Part shown: positions 41,864 to 51,311 of the stretch, piece after piece
Layout of the letters: each line of letters starts with the position of its first letter
How positions within the stretch are numbered: position 1 is the first letter of the stretch
From: Candidatus Pacearchaeota archaeon
Lineage (GTDB): Archaea > Nanobdellota > Nanobdellia > Pacearchaeales > GW2011-AR1
NCBI GenBank assembly: GCA_018303885.1
Contig: JAGVXG010000006.1
Coordinates: 1 to 51,846, forward strand
Direction: 5' to 3'
DNA: 51,846 nucleotides
The notes under the pieces: model-generated
Told to the model about the DNA's origin: nothing
The model's input: the letters and a program-made list of their open reading frames with translations, nothing else
Database searches by the model: none
Program-made: the position numbers and the translations under genes

Positions 41864-44800
41864 CTATTTATTCGTTGCTTCAACAACCTTACTCTCCGCC
41901 CTTTTCTTATCAGCTTCTTTTTTTACGAGGGGCCCAACAACCTTGACAAGCAATCCCGGTAACCCGGTACCGACGGGGACTGGCTGATTCAGAATTACGT
42001 TTTCTATCACACTTAAAAGATGATCTTTATTTCCTTTTATTGTTGCATTAACAAACTGCTTTACAGGAGTTTCGAAAGTCGCTCTTGCAAGTATCGAAGA
42101 TTTCTGCGCGATAATTCCTATTCTCGTTACTCCTTTAACTTCTCCAGTGTTAGTCATGGCGTCTGATACAAGTTTCAAATGTCTTTTGTCTATGTTCAAG
42201 CCTTGTGTGTTAAGAACTTCCTGTATTTCATTGATTATAAGCTGTCTTGCAGCCTCAATTCCAAACACGCTCGCAACTTCATGAAGATCATTGGAAAGTA
42301 ATTTCTCTGGAGCAACTTCTTTAATCTCAAGCATTTTCTTAAGATTTGTCCCTAAAGTCATAATTACAAAATCCCTGTCTTTTTTCACAATTAAAATCTG
42401 CTTTATTCCTTTGACCCCAGAGATAATTGTTTTCTTAAGTTTTTCTTTAATCTGATAAATCTCTTTGAAATTCATTTCAGAAGCACCAATAGTTATTGAA
42501 TCTTGTTTTTCCTTTGCATTAAATCCCAATTCATTGAGTTTTTCAACAACTTTTTTCAAAGAAATGTGGCTGTGCCTGATTCCTTCCTTGTCAATTTTTA
42601 TTTCTATTTTTTTGTTGCTGAAATCAAGGTCAATTTCAGACGCAATGTCTTTTATCGTAACCTCTTTAATCTTTTCTGCAAAAACTCTGGCGTCTTTTTC
42701 ATTATCGTATTCTTTCTTTAGATATATTTCCATTTTAGGCGAGCTCGGTTTCTTTCTTGCATCAAAAATTTCTATCAAACGCGGCAGTCCTTGAGTAACC
42801 TGCATTTCTGAAACACCGGCAAAGTGGAAAGTTCTTAAGACCATCTGTGTAGAAGGCTCCCCAAAACTTTGTGATGTCACAACGCCAATCGCTTCTCCGG
42901 CTTCGAGTTTGCCACCGAGATGAAGTTTTGAAATGTCCATGCCGTCGTCTCCATATATGAACTGAATAATATTATTATTGCTGTCTCTTATTGTTTCATC
43001 ATACTCTTTTCTTAAATCCTGCATAGCGTTTGCAAGCCTTCTATATAAATATCCGGATTTTGGCGTCCTTAATGCAGTGTCCATAAGCGTTGCCCTTCCC
43101 GTCATTGCTCCAAAGAAAAATTCATCTGGCTTCAAACCCTTGATGAATGGGCTTCTTATGAACCCCTTTGCTCTTGGGGAAAGATCTTTTTCTTTGAAAA
43201 AAGAAAGAGTTCTGTTATTGTAACCGATGTCAATTCTTTTTCCTTCCAAATCCTGCTGGCCAACACAACAAGCCATTTGCGTAATATTCAAAATATTTCC
43301 TCCCCCGCCAGATCTTATCATGTAAGTTACAGGATTCTCCTCTGGAAATTCTTTTTTTACAACCTCTCCGATTTTAGTTCTTATCTCGTTTAGAACCTTG
43401 AGAATTTTTATTTCTCTTGATTCTTCTGCAGTCTTGCCCTGAATCACCTCGAGAGTTCCTTTGCCATAATCATTAATTATTTCTCTGGCTCTTTCCTCTG
43501 CTTTCTTTACTATTTCTTCGCTTATGTCAACAACTTTCTCCTCGACGTCAAGATCATTAAGAGCAATTGTTATTCCTCTTTCTGTAAGATGATTTTTTCC
43601 AAGATTGAATGCCCTTTTTATTGCCTCAAATGAATCTTCTCTTCCCATTTTCTTATCAATCTCCTTGATTAAAGCCCCGTCTTCGCTGCCGAAAAGGCTG
43701 TTGTCAACAAAACCATGAGTTATTTCCCCGTCTTTAATTTTAATTGCTTCATTAGAAAAACTAATCTTTGGAAGAATGCTTGAAAAAATTTCTAAACCAG
43801 AAACGTTTTTCTTCGAGAAATGATGATTTATTCCTGATTTGTAGAGAAGTTGATTAGCGTCTTCTCTTGAGAAATTACCTATGCTAAGAAGATAGCCTCC
43901 TGTGATTGCGTCCTGAGAGCATCCTATCCAGTTTGTGTTGTTTTTTGGAGATATTAAATTCTTCTTTACTCCAAGGAGAATCTTTGCTTCGGATTTAGCT
44001 TCTTCTGTCTGAGGGCTGTGTATGTTCATCTCGTCTCCGTCGAAATCAGCGTTATAAGGTGCTGCGACAGAAGGATGCAATCTGAACGTTCTTCCAGGAA
44101 GAACTTTTACATAATGAGCCATGAGGCTTCCTTTGTGCAGGCTAGGGTGCCTGTTGAATAATACAATGTCTCCGTTTTCAAGATGCCTTTCCACTTGGTA
44201 TCCAGGAGAAAGCTCGCTCATTATTTCTTCTTTTAGCTCAGGTGTTATTTTTTTTCTTTTTCCGTCTGGCCTTATGACATAATTTGCTCCAGGATATTCT
44301 GAGCCGCGTTCCACGAGTTTCTTTATTTTTTCAATATTCAAATCATTGACTGTTTCAGCCACTGTCACAACTCTTGCAATTTCATACGGAATTCCGACTT
44401 CGTTAATTTCTATCGACGGATCCGGAGAAATAACTGTTCTTCCGGAATAATTCACTCTTTTACCAGCGAGGTTTTTTCTGATTCTTCCTTCTTTACCCTT
44501 GATTCTTTCTGTTATTGTTTTTAATGGTTGCCCAGAACGATGCCTTGCCGGTGGAATCCTTGCCACGGTATTATCAAAGAAAGTCGTTATATGGAACTGC
44601 AACAAATCCCATAGGTCTTCAATGATGACTTCAGGAGCTCCCGCATTTAGGTTTTCCCAAAGACGTTGATTAGCTCTTATGATGTCTGAAAGTTTGTGTG
44701 TTAAATCATCTTCGCTTCTTTCTCCAGATTCAAGAATAATGCTTGGCCTTACAGTTACTGGAGGAACAAGCAACGTGGTTAGCACAGCCCACTCTGGCTT

Positions 44801-45349
44801 AAAGTTTTTCGGATTCATTCCTATTTTTATTAGCTCATCATCAGGAATCTTGACAAGAATCTCTCTAATTTCAGTAGGGAAAATTCTTATCTTTCCTTTG
44901 TAAAATGTCGTCGGCTTGTCTAGCCTTATTTTTTCCTGATTAGCATTGCAATGGGGACATTTTTTTGAATCCTTTGCCTTTTTGACCCTAGTGCTTGGGG
45001 TGTTTTTATCAAATTCTTTATCAGTAATCATTAGTTTTCCGCAATCATGACAGAAAGATCTTAGACAAAGCTCTATTACCGGAACATATTTAAGATGCAT
45101 CACAGAACGAGCTAAGTCAATGCTTCCAGAGTGTCCTAAACATTCTTTAAGCCTGCCCCCGCAAGTTCTGCAACGAACTCCGGGATCTATTGCACCAAGT
45201 CTTAAGTCCATCAATCCACCGTCGACAGGATAACCATCTATGTCATAAAGTTCAGGAGTCACGATTTTCGCAACCGAAATTTTTTTGATTTTTTCAGGGC
45301 TAAGAAGAGAAAATCCTATTTCCCCGATCTTTTTCTTTATTATTTGCAT
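41864..45349 (-). CDS. rpoA: RNA polymerase subunit A' and A'' fused in one gene
   Basis: The largest subunit of archaeal RNA polymerase. The N-terminal part (A') has zinc ligands CRTCGGRLKECLGHSG and CHDCGKLM. The catalytic NADFDGDEM with its three Asp is near residue 435. The A'' part starts near residue 780, with GEAIGVVTSQSFGEPSTQM and TFHFAGVSEMQVTQGLPRLI (trigger loop and bridge region). Archaea usually encode A' and A'' separately; here 1161 residues read through without a stop. A' plus A'' is usually about 1260, so this is compact. Basic tail ends KRAESKVVEATNK. Assignment is secure. Confidence 0.97.
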   Translation of the reverse strand: MQIIKKKIGEIGFSLLSPEKIKKISVAKIVTPELYDIDGYPVDGGLMDLRLGAIDPGVRCRTCGGRLKECLGHSGSIDLARSVMHLKYVPVIELCLRSFCHDCGKLMITDKEFDKNTPSTRVKKAKDSKKCPHCNANQEKIRLDKPTTFYKGKIRIFPTEIREILVKIPDDELIKIGMNPKNFKPEWAVLTTLLVPPVTVRPSIILESGERSEDDLTHKLSDIIRANQRLWENLNAGAPEVIIEDLWDLLQFHITTFFDNTVARIPPARHRSGQPLKTITERIKGKEGRIRKNLAGKRVNYSGRTVISPDPSIEINEVGIPYEIARVVTVAETVNDLNIEKIKKLVERGSEYPGANYVIRPDGKRKKITPELKEEIMSELSPGYQVERHLENGDIVLFNRHPSLHKGSLMAHYVKVLPGRTFRLHPSVAAPYNADFDGDEMNIHSPQTEEAKSEAKILLGVKKNLISPKNNTNWIGCSQDAITGGYLLSIGNFSREDANQLLYKSGINHHFSKKNVSGLEIFSSILPKISFSNEAIKIKDGEITHGFVDNSLFGSEDGALIKEIDKKMGREDSFEAIKRAFNLGKNHLTERGITIALNDLDVEEKVVDISEEIVKKAEERAREIINDYGKGTLEVIQGKTAEESREIKILKVLNEIRTKIGEVVKKEFPEENPVTYMIRSGGGGNILNITQMACCVGQQDLEGKRIDIGYNNRTLSFFKEKDLSPRAKGFIRSPFIKGLKPDEFFFGAMTGRATLMDTALRTPKSGYLYRRLANAMQDLRKEYDETIRDSNNNIIQFIYGDDGMDISKLHLGGKLEAGEAIGVVTSQSFGEPSTQMVLRTFHFAGVSEMQVTQGLPRLIEIFDARKKPSSPKMEIYLKKEYDNEKDARVFAEKIKEVTIKDIASEIDLDFSNKKIEIKIDKEGIRHSHISLKKVVEKLNELGFNAKEKQDSITIGASEMNFKEIYQIKEKLKKTIISGVKGIKQILIVKKDRDFVIMTLGTNLKKMLEIKEVAPEKLLSNDLHEVASVFGIEAARQLIINEIQEVLNTQGLNIDKRHLKLVSDAMTNTGEVKGVTRIGIIAQKSSILARATFETPVKQFVNATIKGNKDHLLSVIENVILNQPVPVGTGLPGLLVKVVGPLVKKEADKKRAESKVVEATNK

Positions 45350-45401
45350 TTTTATTTATGAAAGTCTCCTAATCTTTATTTTTGAAAATTTATTTTTCAT
45401 T

Positions 45402-45767
45402 CTAACTTGAAAATCTTTGTAAAAATTTAAATTTACCATTACCCGTGCCTATTGGAATCTGATTCTGCGCAGGCCTTTGTGGCATTTCTTTTACTCTATG
45501 GCCATTACCATTGCCATTAATTATGCGCCCGATTTCAAATTGAACAACGCCATCAACCTTATCAGATAATTCAATTGTTCTTTTTTGATCATTATATCTT
45601 ATAACTCCATCATTGTCAAAAATATAGTAACTATTTCCATTTACAGAAATTTTACGGAGTGCTAAATCTCCAGCCCATTCAATTATTTCATCATACACTC
45701 TAGCATCTTGAACTTTAACCATTTTAGTGTATGTTATTTCTTTTTGTGCCATTGTTTGCGTCGTCAT
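45402..45767 (-). CDS. Orphan protein between rpoB and rpoA (second)
   Basis: A 121-residue protein with beta-like segments (KISVNGNSYYIFDNDGVIRY, then TIELSDKVDGVVQFEIGRII) and an Asn-Gly-rich tail (NGNGNGHRV, QIPIGTGNGKF). No family. It begins 1 nt downstream of the stop of the other orphan (45769), so the two form a pair inserted between the polymerase genes. Confidence 0.6.
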   Translation of the reverse strand: MTTQTMAQKEITYTKMVKVQDARVYDEIIEWAGDLALRKISVNGNSYYIFDNDGVIRYNDQKRTIELSDKVDGVVQFEIGRIINGNGNGHRVKEMPQRPAQNQIPIGTGNGKFKFLQRFSS

Positions 45768-45768
45768 T

Positions 45769-46116
45769 TTATTCTTGATGTTCTATTTTCTTAGGTTTAA
45801 TTTCAGCCGAAATTTCTTTTAAATCGTCATATATTCCTTCTGGGCATTCAAGAACCTTTACTTCTATCCCCCCAAAAGGATTTCTAGATGTTTTTATTTC
45901 TCCCCCATTATTTAACCCATAAATTATTTCACCATTTTCATGCTTAACACTACCTACAACTTCAGGTCCTAATCTAGTTAAATAAGCGACAATAGTGGGA
46001 TATGTTGTCTCTGCATTAACATACCAGCTTCTATCTAAGCGTCTTCCTTCTAAAGAAGGCGTTCCTGCATACATTATCTGCGTACCATCATCTTGTTTAA
46101 TAAATTGTATGGCCAT
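45769..46116 (-). CDS. Orphan protein between rpoB and rpoA (first)
   Basis: A 115-residue protein (GTQIMYAGTPSLEGRRLDRS, then NPFGGIEVKVLECPEGIYDD). Mixed beta and helical, no family recognised, tail KPKKIEHQE. Its ATG is 2 nt from the rpoB stop, so it should be cotranslated with the polymerase message. The next orphan follows immediately. Confidence 0.6.
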   Translation of the reverse strand: MAIQFIKQDDGTQIMYAGTPSLEGRRLDRSWYVNAETTYPTIVAYLTRLGPEVVGSVKHENGEIIYGLNNGGEIKTSRNPFGGIEVKVLECPEGIYDDLKEISAEIKPKKIEHQE

Positions 46117-46118
46117 TT

Positions 46119-49100
46119 TTATTCGTACTTGTTTTTTAATCCGAAAGTTGTGTGAATATGTAACCCTTGAAGCTCTTCCATAAGAAGTTTGAATGCATAA
46201 GAGATTTCAACAGATTCAACTTCTTCGCTTCCACAAACAGAGCAGACTTTTTTATTTCTGATATTGTCTTCTATAGCAACAGAGCCGCATTTACTGCATA
46301 TAGGAAGAACGACTTTATCAGAATCATATCTTTCTTTTAACAACAGTGCTGCTCCATGCGCAACTAATGCCTGCTGTTCCATTTCTCCCAAACGCAAAGC
46401 GCCACCACGAGAACGCCCTTCCACTGGCTGTCTTGTTAACAAAGCAACTTTTCCAGAAGCTCTCCCATGAAGTTTGTTTGCAACCATATATTTAAGCTTC
46501 AAGTAATAAAGATTTCCAACGAATATTTTTGCGCTTATTTTTTTTCCAGTAACGCCGGAGCGCATTGTTTCTTTGCCGTCGTAGCTGAATCCAAGACGTT
46601 CTAATTGCGTTTCAAGTTCTTCCTTGCCAACGCCTGAAAACGCGGTTCCGTCGACAATTTCTCCGCTTAAACATCCTACTTTTCCAGCAAGCAACTCAAG
46701 CAAATAGCCAACAGTCATTCTGCTTGGAAGTCCGTGTGGATTAAACATGATATCAGGTCTTATTCCTTTTGATGTGAAAGGAACATCTTCTTCTTCGAGA
46801 AGCAAACCCAAAACTCCTTTTTGTCCGTGAGAAGTTGCAAATTTATCTCCTGGCTCAGGAATTCTTTGATCCCGGACTTTTACCTGAACAATTTTATTTC
46901 CGTCTTCGTCTTCTGTAATAAAAACAGCTTCGACAGTTCCTTTCTCTTCCTGTTTCATTGTCACGCTTGATTCTTTTTTTGTTCTTACAGAAATCTCCCT
47001 TGCTTCAGATAAGAATTTTGGAGGAGACATTTTTCCGATTAAAACCTCGCCTTCATTGACTTCTGCTTCTGGATACGCTATACCGTCAGTTTCCAAAAAA
47101 CGATAGCTAGCTTCTGTCTTATACCCAGATGCATCTTTTTCAGGAACAGCTATCTCGTCTTTCAAGCCTCCTGCATAATTCATTTCAATTGCGCTGTAAG
47201 GCCTGAAATAAAAACTTCTGCCTACGCCACGGTCAACACTTCCTTTGTTGAGAACAAGAGCATCTTCCATGTTGTATCCTTCATAAGGCATTATTGCAAC
47301 AACAAGATTTTGTCCAGCAGAATAGGCATTTAAAGTGTCATAAACAAAACTTCTTACAATTGGCTTTTGCGGATACTGCAAAACAGAAACGTCTGTATCG
47401 AGTCTTGCAAGATAATTTGCAGCATACAACCCAAGAGATTGTTTTTGCGTCTTGCTTCCACGATTTAGTCTCGAACTTTGGTCGTGGTTGCCATAAGGAA
47501 CTAAGCTCGTAATTACGCCAAACAAATCCATATGGTCGACTTCAAGATGTGTATGTTCTGGCGTAATGTCTTCTTCATTTAAGACAACCAGCGCACTTTC
47601 CTCTTCCGAGGCGTCTAGGTATTCTATTATGCCTTCTTTGATTAAATCATTCCACATCATTTCTCCTTGTTCTATCTTTACCAAATGTTCCTCTTTGAGT
47701 TTTGAAGAGCTGTTCTCAATAATTATCAATGGCCTCAAGACTCTTCCTGGTTCTGTTGAAATCAAGACGTTTTGGAAATAAGGATCATATCTTATGTTCA
47801 TTTGTATCGGCAACGCGCCCTCCCGTCTCTTCTTCCTTATTTTTTCAGTAAATTCCCGTGGGTTTTTAACAGAGCCTATGAAAATTCCATTGAAGAAAAC
47901 TTCTGTATCTTCTGGACCTTCTTTTACAAGCCCTTCTGATTCAAGGGTTTTTAAAAAATCTTCTTGATTAAGCTCAACCCTTGTTGAAACTTTTGCCATA
48001 ATCGCCAAGTTCTTTCTCAGCCCGATTTCAGTTCCTTCAGGAGTTTCAATAGGGCAGAATCTTCCATAATGCGTCGGATGTAAAGTCCTCGCGGCGAAAT
48101 TTTCCTGATCGCTTGGAAGCATAGAAGAAACACGCTGAAGCTGGCTTATAGTTGCAAGATAATTTGTTTTGTCCATGTTCTGTGTTATGCCAGACCTTTC
48201 TCCTGTCCAGCTTCCTGTTGCGATTGCAGATTCAACCCTATGAGAGAACAATGTTGACTTTGCAATTATTTTTATTGAAAAGAATTTTCTTCTTTTAGTT
48301 GCTTTTTGTAAAGAATATTGGATATCTCTTATTAAAATTCCAAGATTAACTCTGAATAACGTTGCCAGTAAGTCTCCAGAAAGTCTGACACGTTTGTTTG
48401 CATAATGGTCCTTGTCTGTTCTTAGGCTCGGGTTCTCTTTTGCAATTAAAAACTGTTTTATCAGCTTGCAGAGAGTTACTGCCTTCTTCATCCTGTCTTC
48501 TTTTTTCTGTCCGATGTGCGGAAACAAGTAGGAGTCTATTCTCTGCCTTACTCTGTCGAGAATTTCTTTTTTTGTTCCCTGAAGGTTTGCCTTCTCAGAA
48601 ATATACATCATCGCATCTTCCTTAGTTGCCACGTTGACAAATTCATAAAGATTCACAATGACAGAATCTGTTTCTTTTCCTAAATATTTCTGAATGTCAG
48701 ACTCTCTTGTCATCCCAAGCGCTTTGAGAATAATAACTGCAGGAATATCTTTTAGTTTGCTGAACGAAACTTCAAAAATTCCTTCTTTACTTTCTGATAT
48801 TAACACAGGAATTCTGTATGTTCCTTTTAATGAAAATAGTTTTAAAGAAAGTCCTCGTCTTGAATCTGATTCTATGAAGGGCTGGTTTTCTGCAAGATCT
48901 TCTGCCATTACCATAACTCTTTCGTTTCCTCTTATGATGAAATATCCTCCTGGGTCAAGAGGATCATGATAACTTTTTATTAGCTCATCACGTGACATGC
49001 CATTGCTGTTGCACGCCTTGCTTTTCACCATTATTGGAATTTTTCCTATTTCAACAATTTCTGAGTCGACTTGGTCGTCTTTCTTGACTGTTATTTCTAA

Positions 49101-49373
49101 GGTCACTGGCGCAGCATAAGTCAGATTTCTCATTCTTGCTTCTGAAGGAGTTATCAAAGAAGAACTTCCGTCTGCTTCAATGACTCTTGGCTTTCCGACT
49201 GCAATTTTTCCAAGGGTGATTTCAAAATCTTCTTTATCTATTGTTTCAGAAATCTCATTTACGATTTCCTGCATCCTTTTTTCCAGAAAATTATTGAAAG
49301 AAATAACATTAGATTCTACTAGGGAGTGCTCTTTAAGATATTTTTTCACGATTAGATGTTTTCTGTTTTCCAT
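46119..49373 (-). CDS. rpoB: RNA polymerase subunit B, unsplit
   Basis: The second-largest polymerase subunit, 1084 residues in one gene; some euryarchaea split it into B' and B''. Hallmarks: NMEDALVLNKGSVDRGVGRS, GDKFATSHGQKGVLGLLLE, MTVGYLLELLAGKVG and RGGALRLGEMEQQALVAHGA. A zinc site ICSKCG...CSVCG is near the C-terminus. A hairpin lies just upstream of the ATG. Assignment is secure. Confidence 0.97.
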   Translation of the reverse strand: MENRKHLIVKKYLKEHSLVESNVISFNNFLEKRMQEIVNEISETIDKEDFEITLGKIAVGKPRVIEADGSSSLITPSEARMRNLTYAAPVTLEITVKKDDQVDSEIVEIGKIPIMVKSKACNSNGMSRDELIKSYHDPLDPGGYFIIRGNERVMVMAEDLAENQPFIESDSRRGLSLKLFSLKGTYRIPVLISESKEGIFEVSFSKLKDIPAVIILKALGMTRESDIQKYLGKETDSVIVNLYEFVNVATKEDAMMYISEKANLQGTKKEILDRVRQRIDSYLFPHIGQKKEDRMKKAVTLCKLIKQFLIAKENPSLRTDKDHYANKRVRLSGDLLATLFRVNLGILIRDIQYSLQKATKRRKFFSIKIIAKSTLFSHRVESAIATGSWTGERSGITQNMDKTNYLATISQLQRVSSMLPSDQENFAARTLHPTHYGRFCPIETPEGTEIGLRKNLAIMAKVSTRVELNQEDFLKTLESEGLVKEGPEDTEVFFNGIFIGSVKNPREFTEKIRKKRREGALPIQMNIRYDPYFQNVLISTEPGRVLRPLIIIENSSSKLKEEHLVKIEQGEMMWNDLIKEGIIEYLDASEEESALVVLNEEDITPEHTHLEVDHMDLFGVITSLVPYGNHDQSSRLNRGSKTQKQSLGLYAANYLARLDTDVSVLQYPQKPIVRSFVYDTLNAYSAGQNLVVAIMPYEGYNMEDALVLNKGSVDRGVGRSFYFRPYSAIEMNYAGGLKDEIAVPEKDASGYKTEASYRFLETDGIAYPEAEVNEGEVLIGKMSPPKFLSEAREISVRTKKESSVTMKQEEKGTVEAVFITEDEDGNKIVQVKVRDQRIPEPGDKFATSHGQKGVLGLLLEEEDVPFTSKGIRPDIMFNPHGLPSRMTVGYLLELLAGKVGCLSGEIVDGTAFSGVGKEELETQLERLGFSYDGKETMRSGVTGKKISAKIFVGNLYYLKLKYMVANKLHGRASGKVALLTRQPVEGRSRGGALRLGEMEQQALVAHGAALLLKERYDSDKVVLPICSKCGSVAIEDNIRNKKVCSVCGSEEVESVEISYAFKLLMEELQGLHIHTTFGLKNKYE

Positions 49374-49376
49374 TGT

Positions 49377-49396
49377 GTTTTTTGTTTACAAAAAAC
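49377..49396 (-). promoter_or_regulatory. Hairpin immediately upstream of rpoB
   Basis: GTTTTTTG-TTTA-CAAAAAAC is a perfect 8-bp stem ending 3 nt before the rpoB start codon. A hairpin so close to the start may affect ribosome access. Confidence 0.45.
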
Positions 49397-49545
49397 GCAG
49401 CTAAAGTGAGCCTGCGAACTTTTGTCTTTTGGTTTTAATTTACTCGCTATATTCATTCGAATTAATTTTGGTTACTAATATTCAAAACTTTTACATTAAA
49501 ATTTTGATTTATCCTTGCGAGTTTAATCTCTTAGTTGCAGGAGAT

Positions 49546-49568
49546 GCAGAACCCGCGGGTGGTTCTGC
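49546..49568 (-). promoter_or_regulatory. GC-rich hairpin between rpoH and rpoB
   Basis: GCAGAACC-cgcgggt-GGTTCTGC forms an 8-bp stem in the 247-nt rpoH-rpoB gap. No gene is seen in that gap. It could be a processing or termination/readthrough signal separating rpoH from rpoB. Confidence 0.45.
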
Positions 49569-49620
49569 GAGCAAGCTATTTTCATTAATTATATTATTAC
49601 TTGATATTATTTTTCCCATT

Positions 49621-49827
49621 TCATACAACAACCCTATAATAAAAGACTGTGTCTTCTCCGTCCTTTCTTTCAATTTTGATTATGTCCCCAACTTCAGAAC
49701 CTTCAGGTAAAGCAGGGTCATCAGAGAAAACCTTTGGAAGCTGGGCACGAGAAATATTAAATTCCTTAAGTAGTTCCTCAGCCTCTTTCTCTTTGAGTTT
49801 TATGTGTTTTGGTTGTAGAATATGCAT
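49621..49827 (-). CDS. rpoH: RNA polymerase subunit H
   Basis: The archaeal counterpart of the C-terminal domain of eukaryotic Rpb5. The 68-residue product has the family pattern: HILQPKHIKLKEKEAEELLK, FNISRAQLPKVFSDDPAL and KIERKDGEDTVFYYRVVV. It opens the classic rpo block. AT boxes near 49884 and 49965 give two possible starts with leaders. Assignment is secure. Confidence 0.95.
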   Translation of the reverse strand: MHILQPKHIKLKEKEAEELLKEFNISRAQLPKVFSDDPALPEGSEVGDIIKIERKDGEDTVFYYRVVV

Positions 49828-50004
49828 GGTTTTGGGGTTGAATGGAAATGCGACGCTTTAGACTTTTATCGTCGGTAAATTTAAATGATGAAATTTGTTG
49901 AAATTGTAATCTATTTAAGTTGCTTTAGTGACTTGCCGATAATAAAAGATACCAAAATTTGCTTTAAAAATCTTTCTATGATTGAGGGTTTATGTTTTAT
50001 GACC

Positions 50005-50895
50005 TTAGTTTCTAGAATAATCATCATCACATCTAAAGGGCTTTAGTCCGGATTCTCCGGATTCTTGTTTTTCGCTAAACTCTTCAACTGCTTGTTTAAT
50101 CATTCCTTCCAATCCACCCATAACCCCTGTAATAAGATCTCTCCCAAGAATACATTTAACAGTTTCCTGCATCATTGAAGAGGCCATATTTCCTAAAACC
50201 TGAAACGATGTATCTTTAACCTGAGACATAAATTCCAACGAGTTTAGTGCACGATAAAGCAGTCTAATTTGATTAGTAACATTCTGATAATCTCCAAAAT
50301 TTCCCGCAACAGAGAAAACATCAGAATCTTTTACTCCTCTATCAAGAAGATAATCTAATTCTAAAATATCTGGAAACGCCCCATTTTCCAAAAGTCTGAT
50401 TTTTAGATACCATTCTTCTCTACCTGCTTTGTCTATCAAATAATTGTAAACACCTACCCCCTCTTTTCTCAATCTTTCTGGCACACTATCTAAAAACTCA
50501 TCTGGAACGATCCCATTTGCAAACAGAATATAATCTCTTCCATTTTGAAGTTTGCCATCTTTATAATGTTTTTTTAAGTGTTCAATGATTTCTTTGTCTC
50601 CTTCTGCTATGCCTTTAATTTCTGGTACAGGCAGTAGTCTTAAAAAATAAGTCTCTTTAATCTCTTCTTCTGTAGGTTTACTTTTTCCAAGCGAACCCAA
50701 GTCTATTCCTTTTGCACTCCTTCTCACAAGATCAATAGCTTCTTCTCTTTCTGGAATTCTTGATTTTGAAATTGTTGCTATCTGCGTGGCTTTTGCCTTT
50801 CCCCCAACTAATGGTCTTTTTAATGGCTTTGCTCTTCTGCCAAAAACTTCGTTAGGAACAATCGCTCTATATGTTGGTAATTCTATTTCTGTCAT
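50005..50895 (-). CDS. Unrecognised protein, third gene of the PafA/Dop-like operon
   Basis: A 296-residue protein, no family recognised. The N-terminus is basic (EVFGRRAKPLKRPLVGGKAK). The middle is acidic and mixed alpha/beta (EETYFLRLLPVPEIKGIAEG-like segments, then LQNGRDYILFANGIVPDEFL). The last 90 residues form long helices (MASSMMQETVKCILGRDLIT) before a polar tail. No signal peptide. The ATG is 1 nt after the stop of the preceding gene. It may serve as a substrate adaptor or chaperone of the PafA-like protein, but that is inference from linkage only. Confidence 0.6.
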   Translation of the reverse strand: MTEIELPTYRAIVPNEVFGRRAKPLKRPLVGGKAKATQIATISKSRIPEREEAIDLVRRSAKGIDLGSLGKSKPTEEEIKETYFLRLLPVPEIKGIAEGDKEIIEHLKKHYKDGKLQNGRDYILFANGIVPDEFLDSVPERLRKEGVGVYNYLIDKAGREEWYLKIRLLENGAFPDILELDYLLDRGVKDSDVFSVAGNFGDYQNVTNQIRLLYRALNSLEFMSQVKDTSFQVLGNMASSMMQETVKCILGRDLITGVMGGLEGMIKQAVEEFSEKQESGESGLKPFRCDDDYSRN

Positions 50896-50896
50896 G

Positions 50897-51310
50897 TTAT
50901 AATTCTCCTCTCAAAACAGCCATGGCTGCCCTGGGATTTTTCTCAAAAACTTGAAAAGATAAGCTTACCATTTCAAATTGCCTTCTTAATTGCTCTGGAA
51001 CTTCTATATTTAAATTTATCCCTGTTTCTTTTTCGAATTGAGTTGTTACTTGCTGATTTCTTAAATCTGAATAAGAAGCAACTGTCAAAAGGACATTATA
51101 ACCAGGAGCTGTTACTATTCCATCTTTTTGTTGAGATACCATTAGTAAATAAGGTTCTGTCGCTTCTTTGAATACAGCATATTTAACAGTGCTTCCTAGT
51201 CCAACCAGAACATTTGTCAATGGCTCTGAACATTTTCTTACAGCTTCTTCTAAAGAATCATCATATCTTCCAAGTTTTACTAATGTTCGCGGTGTTTTAA
51301 TTGAAACCAT
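50897..51310 (-). CDS. Unrecognised protein, second gene of the PafA/Dop-like operon
   Basis: The start MVSIKTPRTLVKLGRYDDSL (51310, 137 residues) is preferred: it is 1 nt after the stop of the PafA-like gene (TAAAATG), whereas the longer frame overlaps that gene. Segments LLMVSQQKDGIVTAPGYNVL and TGINLNIEVPEQLRRQFEMV suggest an alpha/beta fold. The C-terminus RAAMAVLRGEL is not the Gly-Gly-Glu/Gln ending of Pup. No family recognised. Tight linkage suggests it works with the PafA-like enzyme. Confidence 0.6.
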   Translation of the reverse strand: MVSIKTPRTLVKLGRYDDSLEEAVRKCSEPLTNVLVGLGSTVKYAVFKEATEPYLLMVSQQKDGIVTAPGYNVLLTVASYSDLRNQQVTTQFEKETGINLNIEVPEQLRRQFEMVSLSFQVFEKNPRAAMAVLRGEL

Positions 51311-51311
51311 T

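Noticed and set aside
50897-51310. Second gene of the PafA-like operon as the Pup modifier itself
   Set aside because: It is 137 residues, folded-looking, and ends RGEL rather than GGE/GGQ; Pup is about 65 residues and disordered.
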